A stretch of 64,000 bases of DNA from Nocardioides sp. NBC_00368 (GTDB taxonomy: Bacteria > Actinomycetota > Actinomycetes > Propionibacteriales > Nocardioidaceae). The DNA lies in assembly GCF_036090055.1 (NCBI RefSeq), contig NZ_CP107970.1:2544501-2608500 (forward strand). The letters run 5' to 3'. Position 1 is the stretch's first letter. Every line of letters starts with the position of its first letter. The notes beneath the pieces are model-generated. The model was given only the letters and a program-made list of their open reading frames with translations. It was not told the origin of the DNA and searched no databases. Shown piece by piece: positions 16,104 through 25,242 of the stretch. The translations under genes were made by a program, and so were the position numbers.

Positions 16104-18745
16104 AGACCAACGTCGGCCCGAACCCCATGGACCGGGCCCGTTACCCCATCGACCCGTGGCGGCTGGTGGAGACCAGCTACTCCCCCGACGACCTCGGGCT
16201 GACCGAGACGCTGTTCAGCGTCGCCAACGGCTACCTCGGCATGCGCGGCACTCCCGAGGAGGGCCGTCCGACCTATGCGCACGGCACCTTCATCAACGGG
16301 TTCCACGAGACCTGGCCGATCCGCCACGCCGAGAACGCCTACGGCTTCGCCAAGACCGGCCAGACCATCGTCAACGCCCCCGACGCGAAGATCATGAAGA
16401 TCTACGTCGACGACGAGCCGCTGACCTTCGGCACCTCCGACCTGGAGGAGTACGAGCGGGTGCTCGACTTCCGCGAGGGCGTGCTGCGGCGGCACCTGGT
16501 GTGGCGTACGCCCTCGGGCAAGCGGGTCGCGATCAGGTCGACCCGGATGGTGTCGATGACCCAGCGTCACCTCTCGATCCAGACCCTGGAGATCACGATG
16601 CTGAGCGGCTCGGCGCCGATCGTGATCTCCTCCCAGCTGCTCAACCGGCAGGACGGCAAGGACGAGTACCACGTGCCGGCGGCGGCGCTCGGTGAGGGCA
16701 TGGACCCGCGCAAGGCCTCCGCCTTCGACACCCGCGTCCTGCTGCCGCAGATGTCGGTCGCCGACGAGGAGCAGATGACCCTCGGCTACCGGTGTGCCAA
16801 CTCGGGGATGACGATCGCGGTCAGCGCGGCACACCAGATCGATACCCCGGACCCGGTCGAGACCGTCGTCCGCGCCGAGGACGACCTGGCCAAGACGGTC
16901 TTCCGGGTCGATGCCACCGAGGGCAGCACGCTGCGGATGCAGAAGACCGTGGCGTACCACACCTCCCGCGGGGTCCCGGTGCGCGAGCTCGCGGACCGCT
17001 GCGGACGTACGCTCGACCGCGCGATCCGACTGGGTGTCGGCCACTTCGAGCGCGACCAGCGCAACTGGTACGACGACTTCTGGTCGGCCGCGGACGTCGA
17101 GATCTCCGCCGCCAGCACGGACGACGACGAGGACATCGCCGCGGCCCAGCAGGCGATCCGGTTCAACCTGTTCTCGCTGGCCCAGGCGACCGCCCGCACC
17201 GACGGGCTCGGTGTGCCCGCCAAGGGCGTCACCGGCTCCGGCTACGAGGGACACTACTTCTGGGACACGGAGTGCTACGTCGTCCCGTTCCTCTGCTACA
17301 CCCAGCCCGAGGTCGCCCGCAACGTGATGCACGCCCGCTCGGTGATGCTTCCCGCGGCCCGGCAGCGGGCGCAGGAGATGGCCGCGAAGGGTGCGCTGTT
17401 CGCGTGGCGCACGATCAACGGGCAGGAGGCCTCGGCCTACTACGCGGCCGGCACCGCGCAGGTGCACATCGACGCCGACATCGCCTTCGCGCTGATGAAG
17501 TACGTCTACGCGACCGGTGACACCGGCTACCTGATCCGCGAGGGCGTCGACATCCTGGTCGAGACCTCGCGGATGTGGGCCGACCTCGGCTTCTGGCGCC
17601 ACAACGGCGAGCCGTCCTTCCACATCCACGGCGTGACCGGGCCGGACGAGTACACCACGGTGGTCAACAACAACCTGTTCACCAACGTGATGGCCCGCTA
17701 CAACCTGGAGAAGGCCGTCGAGACCATCGAGATGCTCCGGACGGAGTATCCGCGCGAGTACGCCCAGGTCATGGGCCGGCTCGACGTCTCCCCCGACGAG
17801 GTCGAGGAGTGGGGTCGCTGCGCTGCCGCCATGCACATCCCCTACGACGAGGGCCTGGGGATCCACCCGCAGGACGACAACTTCCTCGACCGCGAGGTGT
17901 GGGACCTGCCCAACACCCCCGACGAGGTACGTCCCCTGCTGCTGCACTACCACCCGCTGGTGATCTACCGGTTCCAGGTGCTCAAGCAGACCGACGTGGT
18001 GCTCGCCCTCTTCCAGCAGGGCAACCGGTTCACCCCTGAGGAGAAGCGGGCCGACTTCGAGTACTACGACCCGATCACCACCGGTGACTCGACGCTGTCG
18101 GCGGTCGTGCAGTCGATCGTGGCCGCGGAGGTGGGCTACCAGGACGACGCGCTGCGCTACTTCTACGACGCGCTCTACGTCGACCTGCACAACATGCACG
18201 GCAACACCGTCGACGGCATGCACATCGCCTCCACCGGCGGCGTGTGGGGCGGGCTCGCGTTCGGCTTCGGTGGGATGCGCGACTACGACGGCAGGCTCTC
18301 CTTCGACCCGCGGCTGCCGGCCGAGTGGGGCTCGTTGATCTTCCGGGTCCAGTGGCACTCGACCCGGATGCAGGTCGCGGTGTCCACCGACCAGATCGTC
18401 TTCACCGTCGTGGACACCCCGGGCGAGGAGTTCGACATCCCGGTCAGCGTCCGCGGGGAGGAGTTCGTGGTCTCGAAGGGATCGCCGGTCGTCGTGCCGC
18501 TCGCCGACCAGGGGCCGCGGATCGGGAAGCACCTCGACGAGGAGGTGCACGGCGGCGTACGGCCCGACGGGTCGCGGATCATCGCCACCGTGCCGACGCC
18601 GATCCCGCCGGAGATCTACGAGCAGGACCACATCGAGCACCCGATGGTCCCGCACGATCCCCCGCGCGGCTCCGAACGGCTCGCGGAGGCCGCCAACAAG
18701 GCCGCCAACCTGTCCAACATCTCGCAGACGGACTCGGCTCAGTAG
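16100..18745 (+). CDS. Glycoside hydrolase family 65 disaccharide phosphorylase
   Basis: An 881-residue inverting phosphorylase. Seen: the N-terminal beta-sandwich with LFSVANGYLGMRGT, the (alpha/alpha)6 barrel with YFWDTECYVVPFLCYTQP, the general acid Glu517 in GVTGPDEYTT, and phosphate-site residues around LHYHPLVIYRF. GH65 enzymes cleave trehalose, maltose, kojibiose or nigerose with phosphate to beta-glucose-1-phosphate; I cannot tell which one here. The start is GTG at 16100 with AAGGAG eight bases upstream, overlapping the beta-phosphoglucomutase stop. Cytoplasmic. Confidence 0.93.
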   Translation: MKTNVGPNPMDRARYPIDPWRLVETSYSPDDLGLTETLFSVANGYLGMRGTPEEGRPTYAHGTFINGFHETWPIRHAENAYGFAKTGQTIVNAPDAKIMKIYVDDEPLTFGTSDLEEYERVLDFREGVLRRHLVWRTPSGKRVAIRSTRMVSMTQRHLSIQTLEITMLSGSAPIVISSQLLNRQDGKDEYHVPAAALGEGMDPRKASAFDTRVLLPQMSVADEEQMTLGYRCANSGMTIAVSAAHQIDTPDPVETVVRAEDDLAKTVFRVDATEGSTLRMQKTVAYHTSRGVPVRELADRCGRTLDRAIRLGVGHFERDQRNWYDDFWSAADVEISAASTDDDEDIAAAQQAIRFNLFSLAQATARTDGLGVPAKGVTGSGYEGHYFWDTECYVVPFLCYTQPEVARNVMHARSVMLPAARQRAQEMAAKGALFAWRTINGQEASAYYAAGTAQVHIDADIAFALMKYVYATGDTGYLIREGVDILVETSRMWADLGFWRHNGEPSFHIHGVTGPDEYTTVVNNNLFTNVMARYNLEKAVETIEMLRTEYPREYAQVMGRLDVSPDEVEEWGRCAAAMHIPYDEGLGIHPQDDNFLDREVWDLPNTPDEVRPLLLHYHPLVIYRFQVLKQTDVVLALFQQGNRFTPEEKRADFEYYDPITTGDSTLSAVVQSIVAAEVGYQDDALRYFYDALYVDLHNMHGNTVDGMHIASTGGVWGGLAFGFGGMRDYDGRLSFDPRLPAEWGSLIFRVQWHSTRMQVAVSTDQIVFTVVDTPGEEFDIPVSVRGEEFVVSKGSPVVVPLADQGPRIGKHLDEEVHGGVRPDGSRIIATVPTPIPPEIYEQDHIEHPMVPHDPPRGSERLAEAANKAANLSNISQTDSAQ

Positions 18746-18775
18746 CCGATCTTCACATGACCCTAGACTGACCGG

Positions 18776-19660
18776 GTGGTGCACGCTTCCTCTCTCCGGG
18801 CGAGGCTTGCCCACCCGGTCGTTCTGGTTCTGATCGGGATCGCGTCGGTGCAGGTCGGCGCGACGTTCGCGAAGTCGCTCTTCGACGAGGTCACCCCGAC
18901 GGCCATGGTGTGGCTGCGGCTGTCGCTCTCCGCGCTGATCCTGCTGGCGATCACCCGCCCGCGGGTCCGCGGCCTGTCGCGGCGCGACTGGCTGGTCGTG
19001 GTCGCCTTCGGGGCCTCGCTCGGGATGATGAACTGGGCGATCTACCAGTCCTTCGCCCGCCTCCCGATCGGGATCGCGGTCACCATCGAGTTCATCGGTC
19101 CGCTCACGATCGCGCTGGTCACCTCGCGGCGGGCGCGTGACCTGGTCTGGGTGGCGCTGGCGGCGGCCGGGGTCGTCCTGCTCGGTGTCGAACCCGGGCG
19201 GATCTCGATCGTGGGCGTGCTGTTCGCGCTGCTCGCGGGCGCCTGCTGGGCTGCGTACATCGTGCTGTCGAAGGCGACCGGCGCGCGCTGGGAGGGGCTC
19301 GACGGGCTCGCTCTGGCCTCCACCGTCGCGGCGGTGGCGCTGACGCCTGCGGCGATGGCGTACGCCGACGGGCTGGGGTCTCCGCATGTGTGGCTGGTAG
19401 GGCTGATGGTGGGCCTGATGTCCTCGGTGATCCCCTACTCCCTCGATCTCGTCGCCCTGCGCTCGATCAAGCCGGGGCTCTACGCGATCCTGATGTCGCT
19501 GGAGCCGGCGGCCGGTGCGCTGGCCGCGATCCTGGTCCTCCACGAGGGTCTGTCCGTGCTGCAGTGGCTGGCCATCGCCTGCGTCGTGGTCGCCTCCGCC
19601 GGAGCGACGCGCACCGGCAAGCCCGACCATCACGTGCCGGCGGAGTCGACGCCGGCGTGA
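18776..19660 (+). CDS. EamA/DMT-family transporter (RhtA-like)
   Basis: A 294-residue membrane protein with ten hydrophobic segments arranged as two EamA repeats. The first is LAHPVVLVLIGIASVQVGATFAKSL and the second begins near GVLFALLAGACWAAYIV. The WLRLSLSALILLAI segment and SVIPYSLDLVALRSI near the end match the RhtA-type threonine/homoserine exporter branch. Exported substrate unproven. GTG at 18776 or the next GTG codon is the start; it follows the GH65 gene by 30 bases but has no functional link I can see. Confidence 0.87.
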   Translation: MVHASSLRARLAHPVVLVLIGIASVQVGATFAKSLFDEVTPTAMVWLRLSLSALILLAITRPRVRGLSRRDWLVVVAFGASLGMMNWAIYQSFARLPIGIAVTIEFIGPLTIALVTSRRARDLVWVALAAAGVVLLGVEPGRISIVGVLFALLAGACWAAYIVLSKATGARWEGLDGLALASTVAAVALTPAAMAYADGLGSPHVWLVGLMVGLMSSVIPYSLDLVALRSIKPGLYAILMSLEPAAGALAAILVLHEGLSVLQWLAIACVVVASAGATRTGKPDHHVPAESTPA

Positions 19661-19805
19661 CGTACGTAGCTCGTCGCACGTTGTAGTGGGGTGTTTCACA
19701 CAAGCGACATCGGTTCGTCACCGACTCCGAATGTTCAGGTCACTACAGTTTGGTGACAACTCCCCCTCCCTCCGCCCGGTCCCGCCTGTCTCTGGAGTTG
19801 CTCCG

Positions 19806-20063
19806 TTGTCGACCATCACCGCCCCAGCGCACACCACCGCCGTTGCCCAGATGGCCGCACTCTTCGCCGCACGCACCGCGGGGCGAATGGTGGGCCCGTT
19901 CCTCCGACCGATCCAGCTGCTGCTGGCTTGGCCGGTGGCCTCTCAGATCGTCGCCCGGCACAACGCCAAGGCGGCCGAGGAGGCGCTCCTGCTACGGCGC
20001 GCGGAGCGTGAAGACGTCCAGCACTATCTCCAGCTGCTCGCATCGGAGAGAATGACCGCATGA
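19806..20063 (+). CDS. Small conserved-looking protein coupled to an alpha/beta hydrolase
   Basis: An 85-residue protein of unknown function, mainly helical, with a hydrophobic stretch (MVGPFLRPIQLLLAWPVASQIVA) and a charged C-terminal helix (AEEALLLRRAEREDVQHYLQLLASERM). TTG at 19806 is the best start, with GGAG eight bases before it; the open frame upstream has no convincing start. Its stop overlaps the hydrolase start as ATGA, so it is real in context and co-translated. It might be a membrane-associated partner of the hydrolase; this is inference. Confidence 0.6.
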   Translation: MSTITAPAHTTAVAQMAALFAARTAGRMVGPFLRPIQLLLAWPVASQIVARHNAKAAEEALLLRRAEREDVQHYLQLLASERMTA

Positions 20064-20983
20064 GAATCCCGCGGGCGATGGCCGAGTCGACGGTCACGTT
20101 CCGTGACGTGCTCTCCGACGACGGCACCCTGATCCGGGCCTGGACCAACGACCCCGAGGGTGTGATCGACGGACCGACGGTGCTGCTGTGCAACGGTCTC
20201 GGCACCAGCCCGTGGAACTGGCCGGCGTTGCTGCACACCTCGTGCGGCGTACGCGTCGTGTCCTGGCAGCACCGCGGCACCTCCGGCTCGGCGAGGCCGA
20301 AGGACCTGGAGCAGACGACATCGAGGCACTTCGCCGAGGACGCGCTCTCGGTGATGGACGCCTTCGCGCTCTCGCGACCGGTGGTGATGGGCTGGTCGAT
20401 CGGCGTCAACACCGCGTTCGAGCTCGCCGCTGACCACCCCGAGCGGGTCTCCGGCATCTTCGGTGTCGCCGGGGTGCCCGGCGACACCTTCAAGTCGATG
20501 CTGGGCCCGTTGCCGCTGCCCGCACCGGCGGCCGCGATCGTGACCCGCACCGCCGCCAAGGTGCTGCGCCGCACCGGCTCCCTGATCACTCCCGTGGCCA
20601 CCCGGCTCGAGCTCGGCCCGCGGGCGATCGAGGTGTTCTCGAAAGCCGGCCTGATCGGCAAGGTCCCCGACCCCGAGCTCGCCGCGGCCGCGCTGGCCGA
20701 GTTCCTGACCACGCCGGTCGAGTGGTACTTCCACCTCGCCCTGCGCACCTCCCAGCGCCGCTCGGTATCGCCGCGCCGGATCAAGGTGCCGGTCGTGCTG
20801 GTCGCGGGCACCCGGGATCTCGTCGCCGGCGCGCGCCACATGTCCCGGGTCGCCGCCGGGCTGAAGAACGGCACCTTCGTCGAGCTCGACGGCACCCACT
20901 TCGTGCAGATGGAGCAGCCCGACCGCGTCCACCAGTTGCTGCTCGGCTTCCTCGCTCGCGTCGCCGAGCACCAGCGGGTCTGA
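20060..20983 (+). CDS. Alpha/beta-fold hydrolase
   Basis: A 307-residue alpha/beta hydrolase. The nucleophile elbow is VVMGWSIGVNTAFELA (G-W-S-I-G), the oxyanion region is CNGLGTSPWNWPALL, an Asp follows in VAGTRDLVAGARH, and the catalytic His is in LDGTHFVQMEQPDRV. No signal peptide. The substrate is unknown; esterase, lipase or C-C hydrolase activity are all possible. It starts with ATG at 20060, overlapping the small upstream gene by four bases. A 24-bp inverted repeat follows 60 bases downstream. Confidence 0.87.
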   Translation: MRIPRAMAESTVTFRDVLSDDGTLIRAWTNDPEGVIDGPTVLLCNGLGTSPWNWPALLHTSCGVRVVSWQHRGTSGSARPKDLEQTTSRHFAEDALSVMDAFALSRPVVMGWSIGVNTAFELAADHPERVSGIFGVAGVPGDTFKSMLGPLPLPAPAAAIVTRTAAKVLRRTGSLITPVATRLELGPRAIEVFSKAGLIGKVPDPELAAAALAEFLTTPVEWYFHLALRTSQRRSVSPRRIKVPVVLVAGTRDLVAGARHMSRVAAGLKNGTFVELDGTHFVQMEQPDRVHQLLLGFLARVAEHQRV

Positions 20984-21042
20984 CCCGCGCCGAGACGTCA
21001 CTCCGGTCGGCCGAGGCGTCAGTTTGTGCGGCTGCGGCGAGC

Positions 21043-21113
21043 TGTAACACGTCGTTCGTAGGACTACTCGCCCTATCGGAACGACCGGATAGTCCTACGA
21101 ACGACGTGTTACA
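21043..21113. repeat. Perfect 24-bp inverted repeat between convergent genes
   Basis: The arms 21043-21066 and 21090-21113 are exact reverse complements (the left arm begins TGTAACACGTCGTTCGTAGG) with a 23-base spacer. It sits between the hydrolase gene (ends 20983) and the ECF S-component gene (ends 21151), which converge. It could act as a bidirectional terminator, but the perfect long arms and lack of T-tracts also fit a small palindromic mobile element. Base composition is lower in GC than the neighbours. Confidence 0.9.
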
Positions 21114-21150
21114 CGTGCGGCGCCGGCCAGATCTCGGCCGACGGGAGCGG

Positions 21151-21945
21151 CTACTCGACCGACCGGGGTGACGCCTCGGCGGGGGCGATCATCGCCCGGC
21201 GAGCGGCTCGGCGGAGGGTGGCGAGGACGGCGGGGCCGAGGAGGGCGATCGCGACGGCGGTGGTGACGGCTCGCACGGTGTCCCAACTGCTGGTCGAGGT
21301 GACCAGGGTGTAGCGCAGGAACGTCGCCAGGTTCTCGGCGAGCGCGGCACCGGGCTCGTAGGAGAGGTTGCCGCTCCCGCCGGGAACCGTGACCCCGGTC
21401 AGCAGCGGCCACCCCTGCAGGTTGAGGAGGAGCCCGTAGGCGTAGGAGGCGACGATCCCGTACGCCGCCAGCAGCCCGATCTCGCGACGACCGATCGCGC
21501 GTGGCAGGAGCCCGGCTCCCATCGCCACCCAGGCGGCCCCGAGCATCTGGTAGGGCAGCCACGGCCCGACGCCCGCGGTGACGAGCGCGGCGACGAACAG
21601 GCTCGTGCAGCCGAGCACGAAGCCGAAGGCGGGCCCGAAGACGCGGCCACCGAGGATGAGCATGAAGAAGACCAGCTCGACCCCGCCGGTGCCGGAGGAG
21701 ACGGCACGCAGGACGGCCTCGATCGCACTGAGCACACCGAGGATCGCGATCATCCGGGTGTCGATCCCGCCCGCGGCGAGCTCGCTGAGCAGCACGACGA
21801 GCATCAGCGGCAGCAGCGCGAGGAAGATGAACGGCGGCTGCACCCGCTCGTAGCCGTGGAGCAGCAGCGGCCAGGCGAACATCATCAGCCCGGCGACGGA
21901 GATGATCATGAGCAGGAGGGCCGTGCGGGGCGAGAACCTGATCAT
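21151..21945 (-). CDS. ECF transporter S component (substrate-binding, probably corrinoid)
   Basis: A 264-residue membrane protein with about six or seven hydrophobic segments (TALLLMIISVAGLMMFAWPLL; LVFFMLILGGRVFGPAFGFVLG; LLAAYGIVASYAYGLL). It is the last gene of the riboswitch-controlled operon, overlapping the ATPase gene by ATGA. S components capture the vitamin in the membrane. The assignment to cobalamin or a precursor follows from the cobalamin riboswitch and the transcobalamin-like surface proteins in the same operon, not from residues in this protein itself. Confidence 0.82.
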   Translation of the reverse strand: MIRFSPRTALLLMIISVAGLMMFAWPLLLHGYERVQPPFIFLALLPLMLVVLLSELAAGGIDTRMIAILGVLSAIEAVLRAVSSGTGGVELVFFMLILGGRVFGPAFGFVLGCTSLFVAALVTAGVGPWLPYQMLGAAWVAMGAGLLPRAIGRREIGLLAAYGIVASYAYGLLLNLQGWPLLTGVTVPGGSGNLSYEPGAALAENLATFLRYTLVTSTSSWDTVRAVTTAVAIALLGPAVLATLRRAARRAMIAPAEASPRSVE

Positions 21946-23531
21946 CGCTTCCCCACCGCGTCGACGATCTCGCGCACGTTCAGCCAGCCCGGGCCGAAGA
22001 CCTTGCTCACCTGGGGCGCGAAGGCGGGCGACTCGGCGGTGACGCTGCGTACGTCGCCGGCGGAGACCACCTCGCCGTCGGCGAGCACCACGACGTCGTC
22101 GGCGGCCTCGGCGACGAACTCGACGTCGTGGGTCGCGACCAGGATCGCCTTGCCCGCGCCGGTGAGGTCGCGGAGGATCTCGGACAGGGCGTGCTTGGCG
22201 GCGTAGTCGATGCCGCGGGTGGGCTCGTCGAGGAGCACGACCGGCGGGTCGGCGCTCAGGATCAGCGCCAGCGCCAGGGCGAGGCGCTGACCCTCGGAGA
22301 GGTCACGCGGGTGCTGGTCGTCGGGGATGCCCGGGACGAGGCTGTCCAGGATCTCCCGCGTCCGTGGCCCGCCGGCGTCGCACTCCTCGGCCACGGTCTC
22401 CAGGTAGAGCAGATCCGCCGCGGTCTGCGGCAGCAGCCCGACCAGCGTGCGTCGCGATTCGGGGTCGAGGGTCGCCGGATCCTTGCCGGCGACCTCCACC
22501 GACCCGGTCAGGCGCTTCTGGGTGCCCTGCAGCGTCCACAGCAGCGTCGACTTGCCCGAGCCGTTGCGTCCCATCAGCGCCGTCACCCTCCCCTGGGGCA
22601 GGTCGATCGAGACGTCGTGCAGGACCGGCGTACGCCCTCGGGTGACGGTGAGGCCGGAACTGGACAGGCACTTCGTGGACTTGTCGGGTGTTTCAGTGCC
22701 CGTCAAGCCGAGGGATCCCCGGTCGACCGGGTATCCCACAACCCTCGCCCGCCGCCTCGCATCCCGCACCGTGAGCGGCAGCGGCGACCAACTGAGCTCG
22801 CGGCCGAGCTCGACGAGCGGCGGCACGACGGGCGAGTCCTCGAGGATGTCGGCGGGGTCGCCGACGGCGACGGAGCCGTCACCGACGAGGAGCGCGATCC
22901 GGTCGGCGAAGGGCACGACGCGCTCGAGGCGGTGCTCGGCGAGGACCACGGAGGTGCCGAGGTCGTGCACGAGCCGGGTGATGGTGGCCAGCACGTCCTC
23001 GGCGGCGGTGGGGTCGAGGGCGGAGGTGGGCTCGTCGAGCACGACCACCCGCGGGTGGGTGGTGAGCACCGAGCCGATCGCGACGCGCTGCTGCTGCCCG
23101 CCCGAGAGCGTACGCAGCGACCGCTGCCGCAGCTCGGCGATGCCGAGCAGGTCGAGGGTCTCCTCGACCCGGCGCCGCATGGTCGCCGGCGGGAGGCCGA
23201 GCTGCTCCATCCCGTAGGCCAGCTCCTCCTCGACGGTGTCGGTGACGAAGCCGGCCACCGGGTCCTGCCCGACGTAGCCGATGATCCCGGCGCGCTCGCG
23301 CGGCGGCGTACGGATGATCGAGGCGCCGTCCAGCAGCAGGTCACCCTCCAGCGTGCCGCCGGAGAAGCGGGGCACCAGGCCGGCGATGACGCCGAGCAGG
23401 GTCGACTTCCCGGAGCCGGTCGGGCCGGAGACGAGCAGCAGCTCGCCCTCCTCGATGGTGAGATCGACGTCCTTGAGCACGTGCTCGGAGGAGTCGGGCG
23501 GGGTGAACGTGATCCCTCGCAGCTCGATCAT
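21942..23531 (-). CDS. ECF transporter duplicated ATPase (two ABC domains fused)
   Basis: A 529-residue protein with two complete ABC ATPase domains. Domain 1: Walker A SGPTGSGKST, signature LSGGQQQR, Walker B VVVLDEPTSALDP. Domain 2: Walker A MGRNGSGKSTLL, signature LSEGQRLALAL, Walker B VVLLDEPTRGID. The two halves replace the separate EcfA/EcfA' subunits and power uptake by the T and S components encoded on either side. ATG at 23531 overlaps the stop of the T component (ATGA). Cytoplasmic, membrane-attached through the T subunit. Confidence 0.95.
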   Translation of the reverse strand: MIELRGITFTPPDSSEHVLKDVDLTIEEGELLLVSGPTGSGKSTLLGVIAGLVPRFSGGTLEGDLLLDGASIIRTPPRERAGIIGYVGQDPVAGFVTDTVEEELAYGMEQLGLPPATMRRRVEETLDLLGIAELRQRSLRTLSGGQQQRVAIGSVLTTHPRVVVLDEPTSALDPTAAEDVLATITRLVHDLGTSVVLAEHRLERVVPFADRIALLVGDGSVAVGDPADILEDSPVVPPLVELGRELSWSPLPLTVRDARRRARVVGYPVDRGSLGLTGTETPDKSTKCLSSSGLTVTRGRTPVLHDVSIDLPQGRVTALMGRNGSGKSTLLWTLQGTQKRLTGSVEVAGKDPATLDPESRRTLVGLLPQTAADLLYLETVAEECDAGGPRTREILDSLVPGIPDDQHPRDLSEGQRLALALALILSADPPVVLLDEPTRGIDYAAKHALSEILRDLTGAGKAILVATHDVEFVAEAADDVVVLADGEVVSAGDVRSVTAESPAFAPQVSKVFGPGWLNVREIVDAVGKR

Positions 23532-24640
23532 GCGGCGGTCTCCTCCTCGACGAGTGATGCCGGAATCGGCGCGGCGACCGCTGGAACCAGCCCGACCAGC
23601 ACTCCTGACATGGCCGTCAGCGTGACCCCGGGCGCGGTGCTCACCCCGGGGAAGGCCACCGGGACCTGCGACCGCGCGACCCACCAGCCCACGACCGCGA
23701 CCAGCACACCGCTCAGCGCCACCACGATCTCCGGCCAGCGCCACCGGTCCGGCCGGTAGACGGTTCGTGAGACCCGGCGACCGGCCAACCTCAGCCCGAT
23801 GGCCGCGGCCCCGACGCCGAGCACCAGCATGCTGGTCGCCAGCCAGCCCGGCGTGGTCCCGTCCAGCACCGCGTAGACGCCGGCACAGAGCCCGACGAGC
23901 GAGACCAGCATGAGCACCGAGGTGACCCGCCTGGTGGCGACCGGGACCCCGGCCGTACGTCCGTAGCCGCGCGTGTCCATGCCGGCCGCGAGCGCCATCG
24001 ACCGCTCCAGCGCGTCCTCGAGCACCGGGACCAGGAAGCGGCGCAGCCGCTTGACCCTCCCGGTCGCCCCTGCCCGTAGCCGCTGTGCGGCGCGGACCCG
24101 CTGCACCGACTCGGCCAGCTGCGGCAGCACGGTCACCGCGACGACGACCGCGGTCCCGATCTCGTAGAGCGCCGGCGGCAGCGACCGCAGCAGTCGTTTC
24201 GGGTTGGCCAGCGCGTTGGCCGCACCGACGCAGATCACGATCACGCCGAGCCGCATGCCGTCGTAGAGGCCGGCCAGCAGCGCCTCGCGGGTGAGCGGCC
24301 CGAGCAGCCGGATCCCCAGCACCCATTCGGGAAGCGGGATCTCGGGCAGGTCGATGAGCACGTGACCCGGCACGGCACCCAGGAGCACCCGGAAGAGCAC
24401 CCGGGTGGCGACGATGAACAGGGCGAGGCCGACGTAGAGCCGGAACGCCTTCGCCCACGGCTGCTCCCCGCGGCGGGCCGCGACCACGACCGAGACCACC
24501 CCCACCAGCAGCAGGAGCAGCAGCGGGTTGGTGGTGAAGGAGGCGTACGCAGCCAGGCCGATCGCCCACACCCACCAGGCCACGGGGTGCAGATCACGGG
24601 GCAGGCGCGCGACCGCTGCCTCACGAAGCACAGTGCTCAT
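23528..24640 (-). CDS. ecfT: ECF transporter T component (energy-coupling transmembrane protein)
   Basis: A 370-residue membrane protein with N-terminal helices (WWVWAIGLAAYASFTTNPLLLLLLVGVVSVVV) and two coupling-helix motifs, AAQRLRAGA and MDTRGYGRT, the Ala-Arg-Gly type sequences that dock on the ATPases. It is longer than the usual 250-270 residues because of a C-terminal extension with further hydrophobic segments (VVALSGVLVAVVGWWVARS; LTAMSGVLVGLVPAVAAPI). ATG at 24640 overlaps the stop of the DUF4430-like gene; longer upstream frames are artefacts. Confidence 0.92.
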   Translation of the reverse strand: MSTVLREAAVARLPRDLHPVAWWVWAIGLAAYASFTTNPLLLLLLVGVVSVVVAARRGEQPWAKAFRLYVGLALFIVATRVLFRVLLGAVPGHVLIDLPEIPLPEWVLGIRLLGPLTREALLAGLYDGMRLGVIVICVGAANALANPKRLLRSLPPALYEIGTAVVVAVTVLPQLAESVQRVRAAQRLRAGATGRVKRLRRFLVPVLEDALERSMALAAGMDTRGYGRTAGVPVATRRVTSVLMLVSLVGLCAGVYAVLDGTTPGWLATSMLVLGVGAAAIGLRLAGRRVSRTVYRPDRWRWPEIVVALSGVLVAVVGWWVARSQVPVAFPGVSTAPGVTLTAMSGVLVGLVPAVAAPIPASLVEEETAA

Positions 24641-25242
24641 CGCCGACGCCACCACACGACACCGGCGACGGAGAAGAGGGCGAGGATCCCGGCCGGAGCG
24701 ACCCAGCCGGGCAGCTGCCGGGGCTCGGAGGGCGAGTCCTCCGGAGATAACTCCGGCGACGGGCTTGAGGGCGCCCCCACAGCATCCCCAAGTTCCGTCG
24801 CCGGAGCGGTAACGACATCGTCGTCTATCCACGTGAACGCAACACCCTGCCCGGAGGTCACGCTGATTTCGGTAACATTTCTGGAGGCGTAGCTCCAGGC
24901 CCCGGATTCGTCGGTGACCCACAGCGACCAGTAGGCGTCGGCGGGCGGCATCTGGGCGCAGCCGGCGGTCTTCGGCCGGCCGTCGACCCGGCAGACGACG
25001 CTGGGCATCGAGGTCACGTAGGTGAGCGGATGCCCCGCCTTCTCGAAGAGGTCGGCACCGGTGTCGCCCTCCTCGGGCCGGACGCAGGCGATCTCGGGGT
25101 CGCCGCCCAGGGCGTTGGGCTCGACGACGACGGTGACGTCGTCGCACGCCTCCGCGGCAGAAGCTGGAGCCGGGGTGAGGACGGGTGCGGTGGCCCCGGC
25201 GAGGATCGCCAGGGCCACCATCGCGGACCGTAGGCTCAGCAC
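24637..25242 (-). CDS. Surface-anchored DUF4430/transcobalamin beta-domain-like protein
   Basis: A 201-residue exported protein. A signal peptide ends near ASA/EA at residue 30; a mature beta-rich domain (about 34-145) contains four Cys (33, 53, 84, 95) and the motif YWSLWVTDESGAWSYAS at 104-120 followed by GQGVAFTW. This resembles DUF4430, the domain related to the C-terminal beta domain of animal intrinsic factor and transcobalamin. A Ser/Pro-rich stalk, a membrane helix (179-197) and a short RRR tail hold it at the cell surface. GTG at 25242 overlaps the upstream stop by seven bases. Confidence 0.78.
   Translation of the reverse strand: MLSLRSAMVALAILAGATAPVLTPAPASAAEACDDVTVVVEPNALGGDPEIACVRPEEGDTGADLFEKAGHPLTYVTSMPSVVCRVDGRPKTAGCAQMPPADAYWSLWVTDESGAWSYASRNVTEISVTSGQGVAFTWIDDDVVTAPATELGDAVGAPSSPSPELSPEDSPSEPRQLPGWVAPAGILALFSVAGVVWWRRR

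Noticed and set aside
16085..19699. A 1204-codon minus-strand open frame across the GH65 and EamA genes
   Set aside because: It spans two well-supported genes on the other strand and translates to His/Asp/Val/Arg-rich filler without recognisable domains, typical of high-GC shadow frames.
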